Source: Mycoplasma sp. CAG:776 (GTDB lineage: Bacteria > Bacillota_I > Bacilli_A > RF39 > UBA660). Taken from it: a stretch of DNA of 64,000 nt. The notes under the pieces were generated by a model. That model was not told where the DNA came from, did not search any database, and was given only the letters and a program-made list of their open reading frames with translations. The position numbers and the translations under genes were made by a program. Positions 52,384 through 60,698 of this stretch are shown piece after piece. Location: NCBI GenBank assembly GCA_000438195.1, contig FR903076.1:133879-197878 (forward strand). Reading direction: 5' to 3'. Within the stretch, counting starts at the first letter, position 1, and each line of letters opens with the position of its first letter.

Positions 52384-53598
52384 ATGATGATAGTTTATAA
52401 CGTAGTAATGGTTTTGTGTTTATTATTTAGTCTTTATTTTGGAATAACAGGTTTGTTTGCTTTTAAAAAAATAAAATATCATCATAAAAATACTAAGAAT
52501 AATAAATTTGCCATCTTAATTCCGTGTCGAAATGAAGAAGCAGTAATAGGAAATTTAATTGATAGTATTCATGAACAGAATTATGCTAAAAAGTATTATG
52601 ATTGTTATGTAATACCCAATAATTGTACAGATGAGACAGAAAATATTGCGAAAAGTAAACAAGCCAAAATTATAAAAGTGGGTATACCCACCAAAAGCAA
52701 AGGGGAAGTATTAAAGTATACTTTTGAGTATTTAAAAGATAGAGATTATGATGCTTATGTTATATTTGATGCTGATAATATTGTCGATAAAAATTTCCTA
52801 TATTATATGAATGAAACTTTAAATGAAGGATATTTAGTAGCTCAAGGATTTCGTGATGCTAAAAATCCCAGTGATAATTACTTAACTGGTAGTTACACTA
52901 TGTTTTATTACTTACAAAACTTTTTCTATAATAAATCGCGAATGATTTTAAAAAGATCAGCAGCGATTAATGGTACAGGATTTTGTGTAGCGAAAAAAGT
53001 CATAGATGAATATGGTTTTCAAGTGAAGACTTTAACTGAAGATAGTGAATTTACAGGAATATGTTCTCTAAATCACATCCAAATTGCTTTTGTTCCCAAG
53101 GCAATAACTTATGATGAACATCCTACTAGTTTTAAAACATCATGGCGTCAACGTAAAAGATGGAGTAGTGGATCCTATGCTTGTTTAACAAGATATAGTA
53201 GAAGTTTACTAAGAGATTTTTGGAAAAAAGGCAATTTTTGTTCATTTGATTGTCTGCTATACTATTTAGCTCCATTAGTTCAAGTAATATCATTCGTCTT
53301 ACCTTTACTATTCATGGTATTAAATATATTGGAAAGCTTAATTGTTGGCAAATTAATGATCAATACTTCTAGTATCATTTTCTTTTTCCTTTTTTATGGA
53401 TGTAATGTTTTACTGAATATTTTCATCATCAAAATGTTAAATAAAAAAATAAAAGATCACTATAAAGGTATATTTGGTTTTTCGCTATTTATCCTAACTT
53501 GGATACCAATCAATATGATTTGTTTATTTAAAAAAACTAAAAAATGGGAACCAATTAAACATACAAGAAATGTTTCTGCTAAAAATATTTTAAATTAA
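52384..53598 (+). CDS. processive family 2 glycosyltransferase
   Basis: The 404-residue membrane enzyme has one N-terminal helix (about 3-25) and a GT2 domain: ILIPCRNEEAVIG, FDADN (about 132), TEDSEF (about 219) and QRKRW (about 256). Three C-terminal helices follow. DXD, TED and Q/RxxRW are marks of processive synthases of the hyaluronan/poly-GlcNAc/cellulose type. It may make an exopolysaccharide or modify a lipid. It begins right after the GntR gene, so it may be under the same promoter. Confidence 0.88.
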   Translation: MMIVYNVVMVLCLLFSLYFGITGLFAFKKIKYHHKNTKNNKFAILIPCRNEEAVIGNLIDSIHEQNYAKKYYDCYVIPNNCTDETENIAKSKQAKIIKVGIPTKSKGEVLKYTFEYLKDRDYDAYVIFDADNIVDKNFLYYMNETLNEGYLVAQGFRDAKNPSDNYLTGSYTMFYYLQNFFYNKSRMILKRSAAINGTGFCVAKKVIDEYGFQVKTLTEDSEFTGICSLNHIQIAFVPKAITYDEHPTSFKTSWRQRKRWSSGSYACLTRYSRSLLRDFWKKGNFCSFDCLLYYLAPLVQVISFVLPLLFMVLNILESLIVGKLMINTSSIIFFFLFYGCNVLLNIFIIKMLNKKIKDHYKGIFGFSLFILTWIPINMICLFKKTKKWEPIKHTRNVSAKNILN

Positions 53599-53644
53599 AT
53601 TCGACATTTTTTTCAATAAACACTATAAATTAAAGATTTAAGAG

Positions 53645-53672
53645 TTGACTAAAATTAGATTTTTGATATAAT
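53645..53672 (+). promoter_or_regulatory. promoter of the second pseudopilin gene
   Basis: TTGACT (53645-53650), a 16-base spacer and TATAAT (53667-53672). Confidence 0.75.
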
Positions 53673-53691
53673 TAATTTAGAAGGTGAAAAT

Positions 53692-54117
53692 ATGAAGAAT
53701 TTAAATAGAAAAGGTTTTACTTTAGTAGAATTATTGAGTGTGATTGTAATATTATCTGTGATTGTTTTAATTGCGACCAATGCTGTTGTTCCAATGGCGG
53801 ATAGTGCTAAAAAACAAGTGCTTGCAATGGAAGCAAATTCTTTAGTAAAAGCAGCACAAACGTTATATATACAAGAAAATTCTTCAAGTTCTAAATGTTA
53901 TACTTATGATGAGATTATTTCCTCTGGCTTGATTGAAAAGAATGATGAAAATTATACAGGAAGTATTTCCATTGAAGTAGATTCTTCTGGGAACTATACT
54001 TATAAAATATGGTTATCTAATGGCCAATATATGATTAAAGGTGTAAAACCTGATGTAACAAGTGATAATGTAGAGACATCAGCAGAAGATGCATCTACGA
54101 CATGTAGTGCTAATTAA
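53692..54117 (+). CDS. type IV pilin-like protein (pseudopilin)
   Basis: The 141-residue protein has a class III prepilin leader (LNRKG, then FTLVELLSVIVILSVIVLIA with Glu at +5), an N-terminal helix, a soluble domain with two Cys and a Thr/Ser/Asp-rich tail ending CSAN. It is monocistronic with its own promoter and terminator. It resembles the protein at 6711 only in the leader region. Confidence 0.8.
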   Translation: MKNLNRKGFTLVELLSVIVILSVIVLIATNAVVPMADSAKKQVLAMEANSLVKAAQTLYIQENSSSSKCYTYDEIISSGLIEKNDENYTGSISIEVDSSGNYTYKIWLSNGQYMIKGVKPDVTSDNVETSAEDASTTCSAN

Positions 54118-54143
54118 TCTAGTGAAAAACTAGATTTTTTTAA
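54114..54143 (+). terminator. terminator after the pseudopilin
   Basis: TCTAGT pairs with ACTAGA around GAAAA, followed by T7. Confidence 0.8.
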
Positions 54144-54176
54144 TATTTTACTATATAATGAATATGGTGATGTAAA

Positions 54177-55085
54177 ATGATTATAGGCTCTCATGTATCT
54201 TTTGGTCGAGACGGTCTTTTAGGGAGTGTAAAAGAGGCAATAAGCTATGGAGCAAACACTTTTATGTTTTATACAGGAGCTCCTCAAAATACTCTAAGAA
54301 AGCCAATTGATAAATCAAATACAGAAGAGGCTCAAAAATTAATGATAGAAAATAATATAGATATTAATAAAGTGATATGTCATGCTCCTTATATTGTAAA
54401 TTTAGCTAATAATTTAGATGAAAGGAAATACGATTTCAGTATTAATTTCTTAACTCAAGAATTAGCAAGATGTGAAGAGATGGGAGTAAAGTATATTGTT
54501 CTTCATCCGGGTTCTAGTGTCGGAATAGAAACTTCTATTGCCTTAGATAACATTGTATATGCTTTAAACCAAGTATTAAAAAAAGAATATGATGTTATGA
54601 TTTTGCTAGAAACTATGGCCGGAAAAGGAACAGAATTAGGACGTACTTTAGAAGAAATGAAATATTTAATAGATCATGTAGAAAATAAAGAAAAAATAGG
54701 AGTTTGTATTGATACTTGTCATTTAAATGATGCAGGTTATAATATGGCTTCATTTGATGAATTTTTAGCTCTTTTTGAACAAGAAATTGGTATAAATTAT
54801 ATAAAATGTGTTCATATAAATGATAGTAAAAATATTTTAAGTGCCCATAAAGATCGTCATGCCAATATTGGTTACGGAACAATAGGATTTGAAACTTTAC
54901 TAAAAATTATCAATCATGAAGCTTTAAAAGATATTCCTAAAATATTAGAAACTCCATATATCGGAAACAGTGATGATGATAAAGAAAGATTATATCCCCC
55001 TTATAAATTTGAAATAGCTATGATAAGAGAAGGAAAATTTAATTATAATATGATGAATGATATTAGAGAATTTTATAATAAATAA
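54177..55085 (+). CDS. nfo: endonuclease IV (AP endonuclease)
   Basis: The 302-residue TIM-barrel enzyme repairs abasic sites. The sequence has IGSHVSFGRDGLLGSV at the N-terminus, CHAPYIVNLAN, VLHPGSS, LLETMAGKGTELG, CIDTCHLNDAGY, HINDSKN, HANIGYGTIGF and ILETPY. These supply the expected trinuclear-zinc ligands. Start: ATG 54177 behind ATGGTGATGTAAA. In Bacillus nfo is followed directly by yqfT (DUF2624). Here a similar small gene lies 6.5 kb further on, after the accessory island. Confidence 0.95.
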   Translation: MIIGSHVSFGRDGLLGSVKEAISYGANTFMFYTGAPQNTLRKPIDKSNTEEAQKLMIENNIDINKVICHAPYIVNLANNLDERKYDFSINFLTQELARCEEMGVKYIVLHPGSSVGIETSIALDNIVYALNQVLKKEYDVMILLETMAGKGTELGRTLEEMKYLIDHVENKEKIGVCIDTCHLNDAGYNMASFDEFLALFEQEIGINYIKCVHINDSKNILSAHKDRHANIGYGTIGFETLLKIINHEALKDIPKILETPYIGNSDDDKERLYPPYKFEIAMIREGKFNYNMMNDIREFYNK

Positions 55086-55182
55086 AGGAATTGAACTATA
55101 AGAAAAAAAGAAAGTACTTTAAAAACAATTAGAATAGATTGCTTTACCCTTGTTAAAAGAAATCTATGATACAATAAATTTA

Positions 55183-55400
55183 GAGAATTAGGCTAAATGC
55201 CTATTTAATTATTTCAGGCATTGGTTGCTGTCTTAAAGACCAATGCTATTTTTATTCTTGATAAAATTACTTTTAATTAAACCGTCATTTTTTAGAGCTC
55301 CCATCTCGTTTCCTTGAAAGAGTAAAGAAAAACAAAAAATAGAATGGAAAAGAACAAAACAAAGGCAAACATTCCTCCTTAATACTCAAGACTATATCAA
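55183..55400 (+). ncRNA. putative structured RNA, element 2
   Basis: This non-coding stretch after nfo is related to the element at 6300-6550. GAGAATTAGG (55183-55192) can pair with CCTTAATACTC (55377-55387). GCATTGGT (55218-55225) pairs perfectly with ACCAATGC (55239-55246). AATGCCT (55196-55202) could instead pair with AGGCATT (55216-55222), so two exclusive folds exist. TACAAT at about 55170 may be its -10 box. The class is unknown. The stretch 55400-55557 behind it holds only A/T-rich DNA. Confidence 0.5.
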
Positions 55401-55557
55401 GTTACGATAACGATTGATTAGAAGACTTTAGTAATTTTTTCTTTTTTGTGTCATATTAATTATTTTATTCAATATTTAATTTTTAACTGTTTTATGTTAA
55501 ATTTCTATGATTTTAAAATAAGAATTTTAAATTTAATTACTTAAAGTTAAAAAATGA

Positions 55558-55587
55558 TTGACAAAATATATAAAATGGTATTAAAAT
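55558..55587 (+). promoter_or_regulatory. promoter of a small ORF
   Basis: TTGACA (55558-55563) with TAAAAT (55582-55587) at 18 bases. It precedes the 37-residue frame at 55620. Confidence 0.65.
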
Positions 55588-55619
55588 GATAAAAATTATA
55601 TTTTAGTGGAGTGAGAATT

Positions 55620-55733
55620 ATGACTTTAATTAGAAGAAATTTTACTAAATGGTTTTCATTAAATATTTTTTGCTTAGGTGTTTTATTCTACAATGTAACT
55701 AATTTTTATAAAAGAGCGTCTTTATGTGTTTAA
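55620..55733 (+). CDS. 37-residue hydrophobic peptide
   Basis: ATG 55620 follows GTGGAGTGAGAATT and a good promoter. The peptide begins MTLIRRNFTKWFSLNIF, has a hydrophobic centre and ends KRASLCV. Its stop codon lies within the stem of a strong terminator. Arrangement and size fit a leader peptide or a small toxin-like or signalling peptide. No family can be named. Translation through the terminator stem could influence read-through into the relA remnant. Confidence 0.45.
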   Translation: MTLIRRNFTKWFSLNIFCLGVLFYNVTNFYKRASLCV

Positions 55734-55747
55734 GACGCTCATTTTTT
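55714..55747 (+). terminator. strong terminator overlapping the small ORF
   Basis: GAGCGTCTT (55714-55722) pairs with AAGACGCTC (55732-55740), followed by T6. The hairpin loop carries the last codons of the 37-residue frame. Confidence 0.85.
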
Positions 55748-55764
55748 ATATTAAAGGAGGAGTT

Positions 55765-56114
55765 ATGAAAGATGTTAGTATTGAAAAATTATAGCAAATG
55801 TTAAAATTAAATACGGAAAATGTGAAAAAAGTAAAAAATCATATCAATATGCCAAAGAATTACATTCTAATCAAGTAAGGCAAAGTGGAGAACCTTATAT
55901 TATTCATCCGTTAAATGTAGCATATATTTTAGCAGAAATGAATGCTGATGTTGGAAATACAATGGTAGGAGCTTTTGTTAATGATGAGTATGTACCAATA
56001 GATTATAGTTTAAAGAACAAAGACAGAGTTAGAATAGTAACAGATGATTTATCATTTGGACCAAGAGAAGATTGGCTTGAGAAAGCTCAAACAAGTCATG
56101 CTAGAAAAAAATAA
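55765..56114 (+). pseudogene. decayed relA/spoT-like gene
   Basis: After AGGAGG and ATG 55765 only nine codons precede a stop. In another frame, from about 55835 to 56114, residues match RelA/SpoT. YAKELHSNQVRQSGEPYIIH and PLNVAYILAEMNAD come from the HD hydrolase N-terminus. They join directly to GAFVNDEYVPIDYSLKNKDR and FGPREDWLEKAQTSHARKK from the TGS region. The synthetase domain between them is lost. It is thus an internally deleted, frameshifted remnant of a (p)ppGpp enzyme gene. Confidence 0.85.
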
Positions 56115-56149
56115 AAGAGTTTAATAAAAAATAGAAAGAAGGAAAAAAT

Positions 56150-57403
56150 ATGGAAGCGTTTATTTATGTGAATAAGAAAAAGAATATAAATAATCAAGAA
56201 TTTGAAGTAGTTGAAACAAAAGGAAAGGGACATCCAGATAATATTTGTGATACATTAGCTGAAAAAATTTCAGCAAATTATTCAAAATATTGTTTAGAAC
56301 ATTATAGAGTGATTTTACGTCATATGATAGATAAGTTATCTATTTTAGGAGGCGGGTCAAAAGTTAAATTTAATGGTGGAGAAATGATAGCACCTATAAG
56401 AGTTTTAGTAAATGGTAGATTTACAGATAGATATAATGATGAAAAGATTGATTACATGAAGATAGTTGACGAAACTATAAAAAATTATTTTCAAGAATTA
56501 TTTCCTATGATAAATATTGAAAAAGATTTATTAATAATTGATAATACTCATCACAATGAAGGACCAGGAGTTATTTATAATAATGACAATACCACAAAAA
56601 ATGAAAGAATGAAATTCTTTGAAGCGACTTCCATAAAGGATGCATCTAGACATAATAATCATAATAGATGTAATGATACATCAACAACTGTTAGCTATTA
56701 TCCAATGAGTAAATTGGAAATAACAGTATTAAATATAGAACAATTATTGAATTCTGATAATTATAAAAAATTAAAACCATGGGTTGGGAATGATATTAAA
56801 GTTATGGGAATACGAAAAGAAAGAAAAGTAGAAATAACAAGTTGTGTTCCACTAATATCAAAATACGTCAAAGATTTAGAAGATTATAAAAATAAACTAA
56901 ATATAATTAAGAAAGACATTGAAAAAGAAATAAAAAAACAATTTAAAAATAATGAAATAATCGTATATTTAAATACAAGAGACAATTATGAAAAAAATGA
57001 CCTTTATATGACATTAACTGGTAGTGCTATAGAAAGTGGAGATGAAGGCATAGTAGGTAGAGGAAATAGATCAAGGGGTGTAATTCCTTTTAGTAGAAAT
57101 TTTAGTATGGAAGCCGCTTGTGGCAAAAATCCAGTATATCATACTGGGAAATTATTTACCGCGATTGGTGATATTATAAGTAAAAAAATTTATGAAAAAT
57201 ATAAAGTTGAAAATACAGTATATTGTACTTCAAAAATGGGTGATAGTATTAGTAATCCTTGGAATATAAGTGTAGAACTTAATAAAAGAATATCCAAAGA
57301 AGAAATTGATGACATTAAACGCATGATAAATGAAATAATTGAAAAACATTCAGAAATCACACAAAATATTATTAATGATAAAATAAAATTAAACAGTTAT
57401 TAG
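56150..57403 (+). CDS. archaeal-type S-adenosylmethionine synthetase
   Basis: The 417-residue enzyme would make S-adenosylmethionine from methionine and ATP. It matches the archaeal MAT family rather than bacterial MetK: VVETKGKGHPDNICD (about 22-36), the substrate loop ILGGGSKVKFNGGEMIAPI, NDTSTTVSYYPMSKLE, and GDEGIVGRGNRSRGVIPF with SMEAACGKNPVYHTGK. The length matches archaeal enzymes (about 400). Start: ATG 56150 behind AAGAAGGAAAAAAT. It is the first gene of a tight operon with alaRS-like, pepE-like and serRS genes. A duplicate enzyme feeding a local pathway or resisting an inhibitor is likely. Confidence 0.9.
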   Translation: MEAFIYVNKKKNINNQEFEVVETKGKGHPDNICDTLAEKISANYSKYCLEHYRVILRHMIDKLSILGGGSKVKFNGGEMIAPIRVLVNGRFTDRYNDEKIDYMKIVDETIKNYFQELFPMINIEKDLLIIDNTHHNEGPGVIYNNDNTTKNERMKFFEATSIKDASRHNNHNRCNDTSTTVSYYPMSKLEITVLNIEQLLNSDNYKKLKPWVGNDIKVMGIRKERKVEITSCVPLISKYVKDLEDYKNKLNIIKKDIEKEIKKQFKNNEIIVYLNTRDNYEKNDLYMTLTGSAIESGDEGIVGRGNRSRGVIPFSRNFSMEAACGKNPVYHTGKLFTAIGDIISKKIYEKYKVENTVYCTSKMGDSISNPWNISVELNKRISKEEIDDIKRMINEIIEKHSEITQNIINDKIKLNSY

Positions 57404-57414
57404 GAGGTGTAAAA

Positions 57415-58416
57415 ATGGAAAAAAATATATTATATCCTGATTATATAAAAAAATTTTTTATAGATAATGGTTATAAATATTTTAAGCCTTTTTCAATTAT
57501 AAATAACCAAGACACAGTCTTTATATCCGCGGGTATTCAACCATTGCTAAAAAGTGTAAGAGAAAATCAAATATTAGATTGCGAAAAAGTATATTTACCA
57601 CAACCAGTTATCAGAACTCAATATTCTGAAAGCATTGAAGAAGGGACTTCTATAGCTTTTACAAATGTTACAACAGCAACTTTTAACAATTCAGAAGAAG
57701 AACATTTAAAAATGGTCAAAGATTGGTATAATTTTTTAAATGAAATAGGAATATCAAAAAATAATATTTCAACTTTGTCAGATGTATATGAGACAAGATG
57801 GGATGATTTAGATTTAATTGGAAAAAGAACTTTTCATTATTATAATAATCTGGAAATAGGAGACACAACATTTTTTTCTAAAATAGCCAAAAATGGTAAA
57901 AGCATTTCCGTAAAAACAATGAGTGATTTAGGGTTTGGATTAGAAAGATTAAGATGGAGGGCAACTAACAAATCTTATTACGACTTATATAGTAAGTTTG
58001 ATGAAATAGATTTAAAAGTGAAAGCATATTTATCTGCCTTAGCATTATTGGCAGTAAATGAAGTTAAACCTTCAAACAAAAATGCTGGTTATAGGGTAAG
58101 ACTTTTTTCAAAAAAATTAATTAATATTATAGAAGGAAGAAGTTTAAATGTGCAAGAATTGAAATACTTGGAGGAATGTATTATATATTGGAAATTGTGG
58201 CAAGAAAAAGATTATGACAATAAAGAAATAATTATAAACGAATTAACAAGAAATGGTAATAGATTTATTTTAGATATGTTAAGTGAGGAAGGATATAAAA
58301 ACTTAACTGGGATTAATATAAATATTTCTAGAGAAGAATTTAATAAAAGACTACGATTTTCAGGCGTACCAGAAGAGCGAGTAAAAAAATTAATTAGGTA
58401 TAAGGTGCTAAAATGA
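57415..58416 (+). CDS. alanyl-tRNA-synthetase-like protein without editing domain
   Basis: The 333-residue protein aligns by eye with the catalytic and tRNA-recognition parts of AlaRS: FISAGIQPLL near the N-terminus, motif 2-like PQPVIRTQYSES, the core FTNVTTATFNNSEEE, motif 3-like SDLGFGLERLRW (about 171), then helical EVKPSNKNAGYRVRLF. AlaRS usually has about 875 residues with editing and C-Ala domains, and both are absent. Active-site spacing differs from genuine AlaRS, so charging tRNA-Ala is not assured. It may activate an amino acid for a peptide or small molecule. Start behind TAGGAGGTGTAAAA, 12 bases after the SAM synthetase. Confidence 0.8.
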   Translation: MEKNILYPDYIKKFFIDNGYKYFKPFSIINNQDTVFISAGIQPLLKSVRENQILDCEKVYLPQPVIRTQYSESIEEGTSIAFTNVTTATFNNSEEEHLKMVKDWYNFLNEIGISKNNISTLSDVYETRWDDLDLIGKRTFHYYNNLEIGDTTFFSKIAKNGKSISVKTMSDLGFGLERLRWRATNKSYYDLYSKFDEIDLKVKAYLSALALLAVNEVKPSNKNAGYRVRLFSKKLINIIEGRSLNVQELKYLEECIIYWKLWQEKDYDNKEIIINELTRNGNRFILDMLSEEGYKNLTGININISREEFNKRLRFSGVPEERVKKLIRYKVLK

Positions 58417-59096
58417 AATTATTTTTATGTGGTGGTGGTTCAAATACACAAATTATGTATGCATTAAAAAAATTTAAATCGGTAGTAAAAAAAGGTAAAC
58501 CAATATTATATATTCCTTTAGCTATGGAGAAAGAAAATTATGATAGTTGTAAGAAATGGTTTGCGAGAGAATCTAAATATATTGGAATAAATTCTTTTGA
58601 AATGATTACTTCATCAAAAGAATTAGCAGAAAAAAAATTAAATAATTATTGTGCATTATTTATTGGTGGCGGAAATACTTTCAAACTTTTAAGTGAATTG
58701 AGTGAAAACGAAAATATAAAAAAAATACAAAATTATTTAAAAAATAATGGCATTATTTTTGGAGGAAGTGCAGGCGCAATAATTTTTGGAAAAAATATTA
58801 ATACTTGTCTACTTGATGATGGAAATAATATAAAATTAAAAAATTGTGATGGTTTTAACTGTTTAAATGGCTACTCAATATTATGCCACTTAAATAAATC
58901 AAATTTTAAAAAAAATTATAATTATTTAAAAGAGTATTCAAAAGAAAATAAAGTATTATATTTGCCGGAAGAAGATGTTATATTTATTGATAATAATAAA
59001 ATTAAATTTATAGGAACACATAAATATGTAAAATTTATTAATGGAGAATATTTTATTCATAATTTTGCAAATTTTAAAAGAGATATTAATGATTAG
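58413..59096 (+). CDS. peptidase E-like (S51) serine peptidase
   Basis: The 227-residue protein has the class-I-glutamine-amidotransferase-like fold of S51 peptidases: LFLCGGGSN, LYIPLAME, ALFIGGGNTFKLL (about 82-92) and the nucleophile elbow FGGSAGAIIFG (Ser about 120). PepE cleaves Asp-X dipeptides, and related members cleave isoaspartyl bonds and cyanophycin. Here it overlaps the alaRS-like gene by 4 bases (ATGA), so it belongs to the same operon. It may process or inactivate an aminoacyl or peptide product. Residues completing the triad cannot be fixed by eye. Confidence 0.85.
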   Translation: MKLFLCGGGSNTQIMYALKKFKSVVKKGKPILYIPLAMEKENYDSCKKWFARESKYIGINSFEMITSSKELAEKKLNNYCALFIGGGNTFKLLSELSENENIKKIQNYLKNNGIIFGGSAGAIIFGKNINTCLLDDGNNIKLKNCDGFNCLNGYSILCHLNKSNFKKNYNYLKEYSKENKVLYLPEEDVIFIDNNKIKFIGTHKYVKFINGEYFIHNFANFKRDIND

Positions 59097-59107
59097 GAGG
59101 ATTTAAA

Positions 59108-60409
59108 ATGTTAGATATTAAATTAATTAAAAATAAAAAAGATGAAATAGAACAAGCTTTACGTAAAAGAATGCCAGAATGTTCTTTAGACAATATTGTG
59201 GAGATGGATAATCAAAGACTTGAATTACAAAGAAAATTGGATGATTTGTTAAGTTTTAGAAATAAAAAATCTAAAGAAATAGCAATAAAAAAAAGAGAAG
59301 GCAAAGATGTTGCTGATTTAATAGAAAAAATGAAAGAAATCGGCGACTATATAAGTGAATTAAAGGAAAAACTTAATGCAGTAACAAGAGAATTAAATGA
59401 ACAATTAAGTGCTTTACCAAATATACCTGATGATGACTTAGTAGCGGGAGGAAAAGAGAATAATGAATCTTTATATAAATTTTTAGATACCCCCAAATTT
59501 GATTTTAAAGAAAAAGATCATATCGAATTGGAAAAAGATTTAGAATTGGTAGATTATGAAAGAGGGATTAAATTAGCAGGTCAAGGTTCATGGATATATA
59601 CTGGAGTTGGTGCACAACTAGAATGGGCATTACTTTGTTATTTCGTTAATACACATATAAAAAATGGATGGGAATTTAATTTAGTTCCTCATATGTTAAA
59701 TTATGATTGTGGATATGTGGCTGGCCAATTTCCAAAATTTAAAGATGAAGTTTATTGGGTAGATGGTAATTCTAAAAGTAATGGAAAATTTATTTTACCA
59801 ACTGCTGAAACAGCACTGGTCAATATTCATAGAGATGAAATATTGAGAGAAGATGAATTGCCTAAAAAATATTTTTCTTATACACCATGTTATAGAAGAG
59901 AAGCCGGTGGTTCAAGAAAAGAGGAAAGAGGAATTATTAGAGGACATCAATTTAATAAAGTTGAAATGGTTCAGTTTACTTGGCCAGATAAATCAGATGA
60001 AGCATTTGAAGAAATGCTGTTTAATGCAGAAAATATAGTTAAAAGTTTGCAATTGCATTATCAAGTAAGTAAATTAGCAGCAGGAGATTGTAGTTCAAGT
60101 ATGTGCAGAACATATGATATTGAAATTTGGATTCCAAGTATGAAAATTTATAAAGAAATTAGTTCAGTTTCAAATTGTAGAGACTATCAAGCAAGAAGAG
60201 GAAACATTAAATATAGAAATTCTATAACTGGTAATCTAGAATTAGTTAATACATTAAATGGTTCAGGTCTGGCAACTAGTAGATTAGTTCCGGCATTATT
60301 AGAACAATATCAACAAGCAGATGGTAGTGTTATTATACCAGATGTTTTGAGACCATATATGTGTGGTATGGAAAAAATTGAAAAAAGGGTCAAAGTTTTA
60401 AAAAAATAA
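59108..60409 (+). CDS. seryl-tRNA synthetase (operon-associated copy)
   Basis: The 433-residue protein is a full-length class II SerRS, with an N-terminal coiled-coil arm (about 1-110, LDIKLIKNKKDEIEQALRKR) and the catalytic core. Motif 2 is CYRREAGGSRKEERGIIRGHQF (in part; about 260) and motif 3 is NTLNGSGLATSRLVPALLEQ (about 380). Housekeeping SerRS of Bacilli usually reads RSEAGSAGRDTRG at motif 2. The GGSRKEERG form is thus unlike the usual one. It may supply seryl-tRNA to a tRNA-dependent enzyme or give immunity to a SerRS inhibitor. Whether the genome has a second serS is not visible here. Confidence 0.9.
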   Translation: MLDIKLIKNKKDEIEQALRKRMPECSLDNIVEMDNQRLELQRKLDDLLSFRNKKSKEIAIKKREGKDVADLIEKMKEIGDYISELKEKLNAVTRELNEQLSALPNIPDDDLVAGGKENNESLYKFLDTPKFDFKEKDHIELEKDLELVDYERGIKLAGQGSWIYTGVGAQLEWALLCYFVNTHIKNGWEFNLVPHMLNYDCGYVAGQFPKFKDEVYWVDGNSKSNGKFILPTAETALVNIHRDEILREDELPKKYFSYTPCYRREAGGSRKEERGIIRGHQFNKVEMVQFTWPDKSDEAFEEMLFNAENIVKSLQLHYQVSKLAAGDCSSSMCRTYDIEIWIPSMKIYKEISSVSNCRDYQARRGNIKYRNSITGNLELVNTLNGSGLATSRLVPALLEQYQQADGSVIIPDVLRPYMCGMEKIEKRVKVLKK

Positions 60410-60412
60410 TGT

Positions 60413-60698
60413 AAAGTATATATAAAATGCGTATTTATTGATATAAATAGTATGTTAGTAAACGATTCAAAAAATGCATGATTATATTAACATGAATTTA
60501 AAACAATTTGTAATAGGTAAAATTAAAATTGTTAATGAACTTCCTATAAAAGGAACGGGGAAAATTAAAAGAAACAAGGTAAATAAAATAATAAATTTTG
60601 ATATAAAAAACTATAAGATGAAAGAATTATCTGGCGGATTAAGGTGTAAAACGTTTTTGATTGAAAATGATATTGAAAAAATATATCAAAAACACTAA
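60413..60698 (+). pseudogene. remnants: HAD motif, AMP-binding C-terminus, kinase N-terminus
   Basis: Three protein scraps lie in succession. In frame from 60413, KVYIKCVFIDINSMLVNDSK recalls HAD motif I. From 60474, VNELPIKGTGKIKRNKVNKI recalls the lysine-containing C-terminal motif of AMP-binding (acyl/aminoacyl-adenylating) enzymes. It continues in frame into KELSGGLRCKTFLIEND, like the N-terminus of aminoglycoside/choline-kinase-type phosphotransferases. The mosaic suggests deletion-fused genes of a former pathway. The 74-residue frame 60474-60698 has no ribosome-binding site and is unlikely to be functional. Confidence 0.65.
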
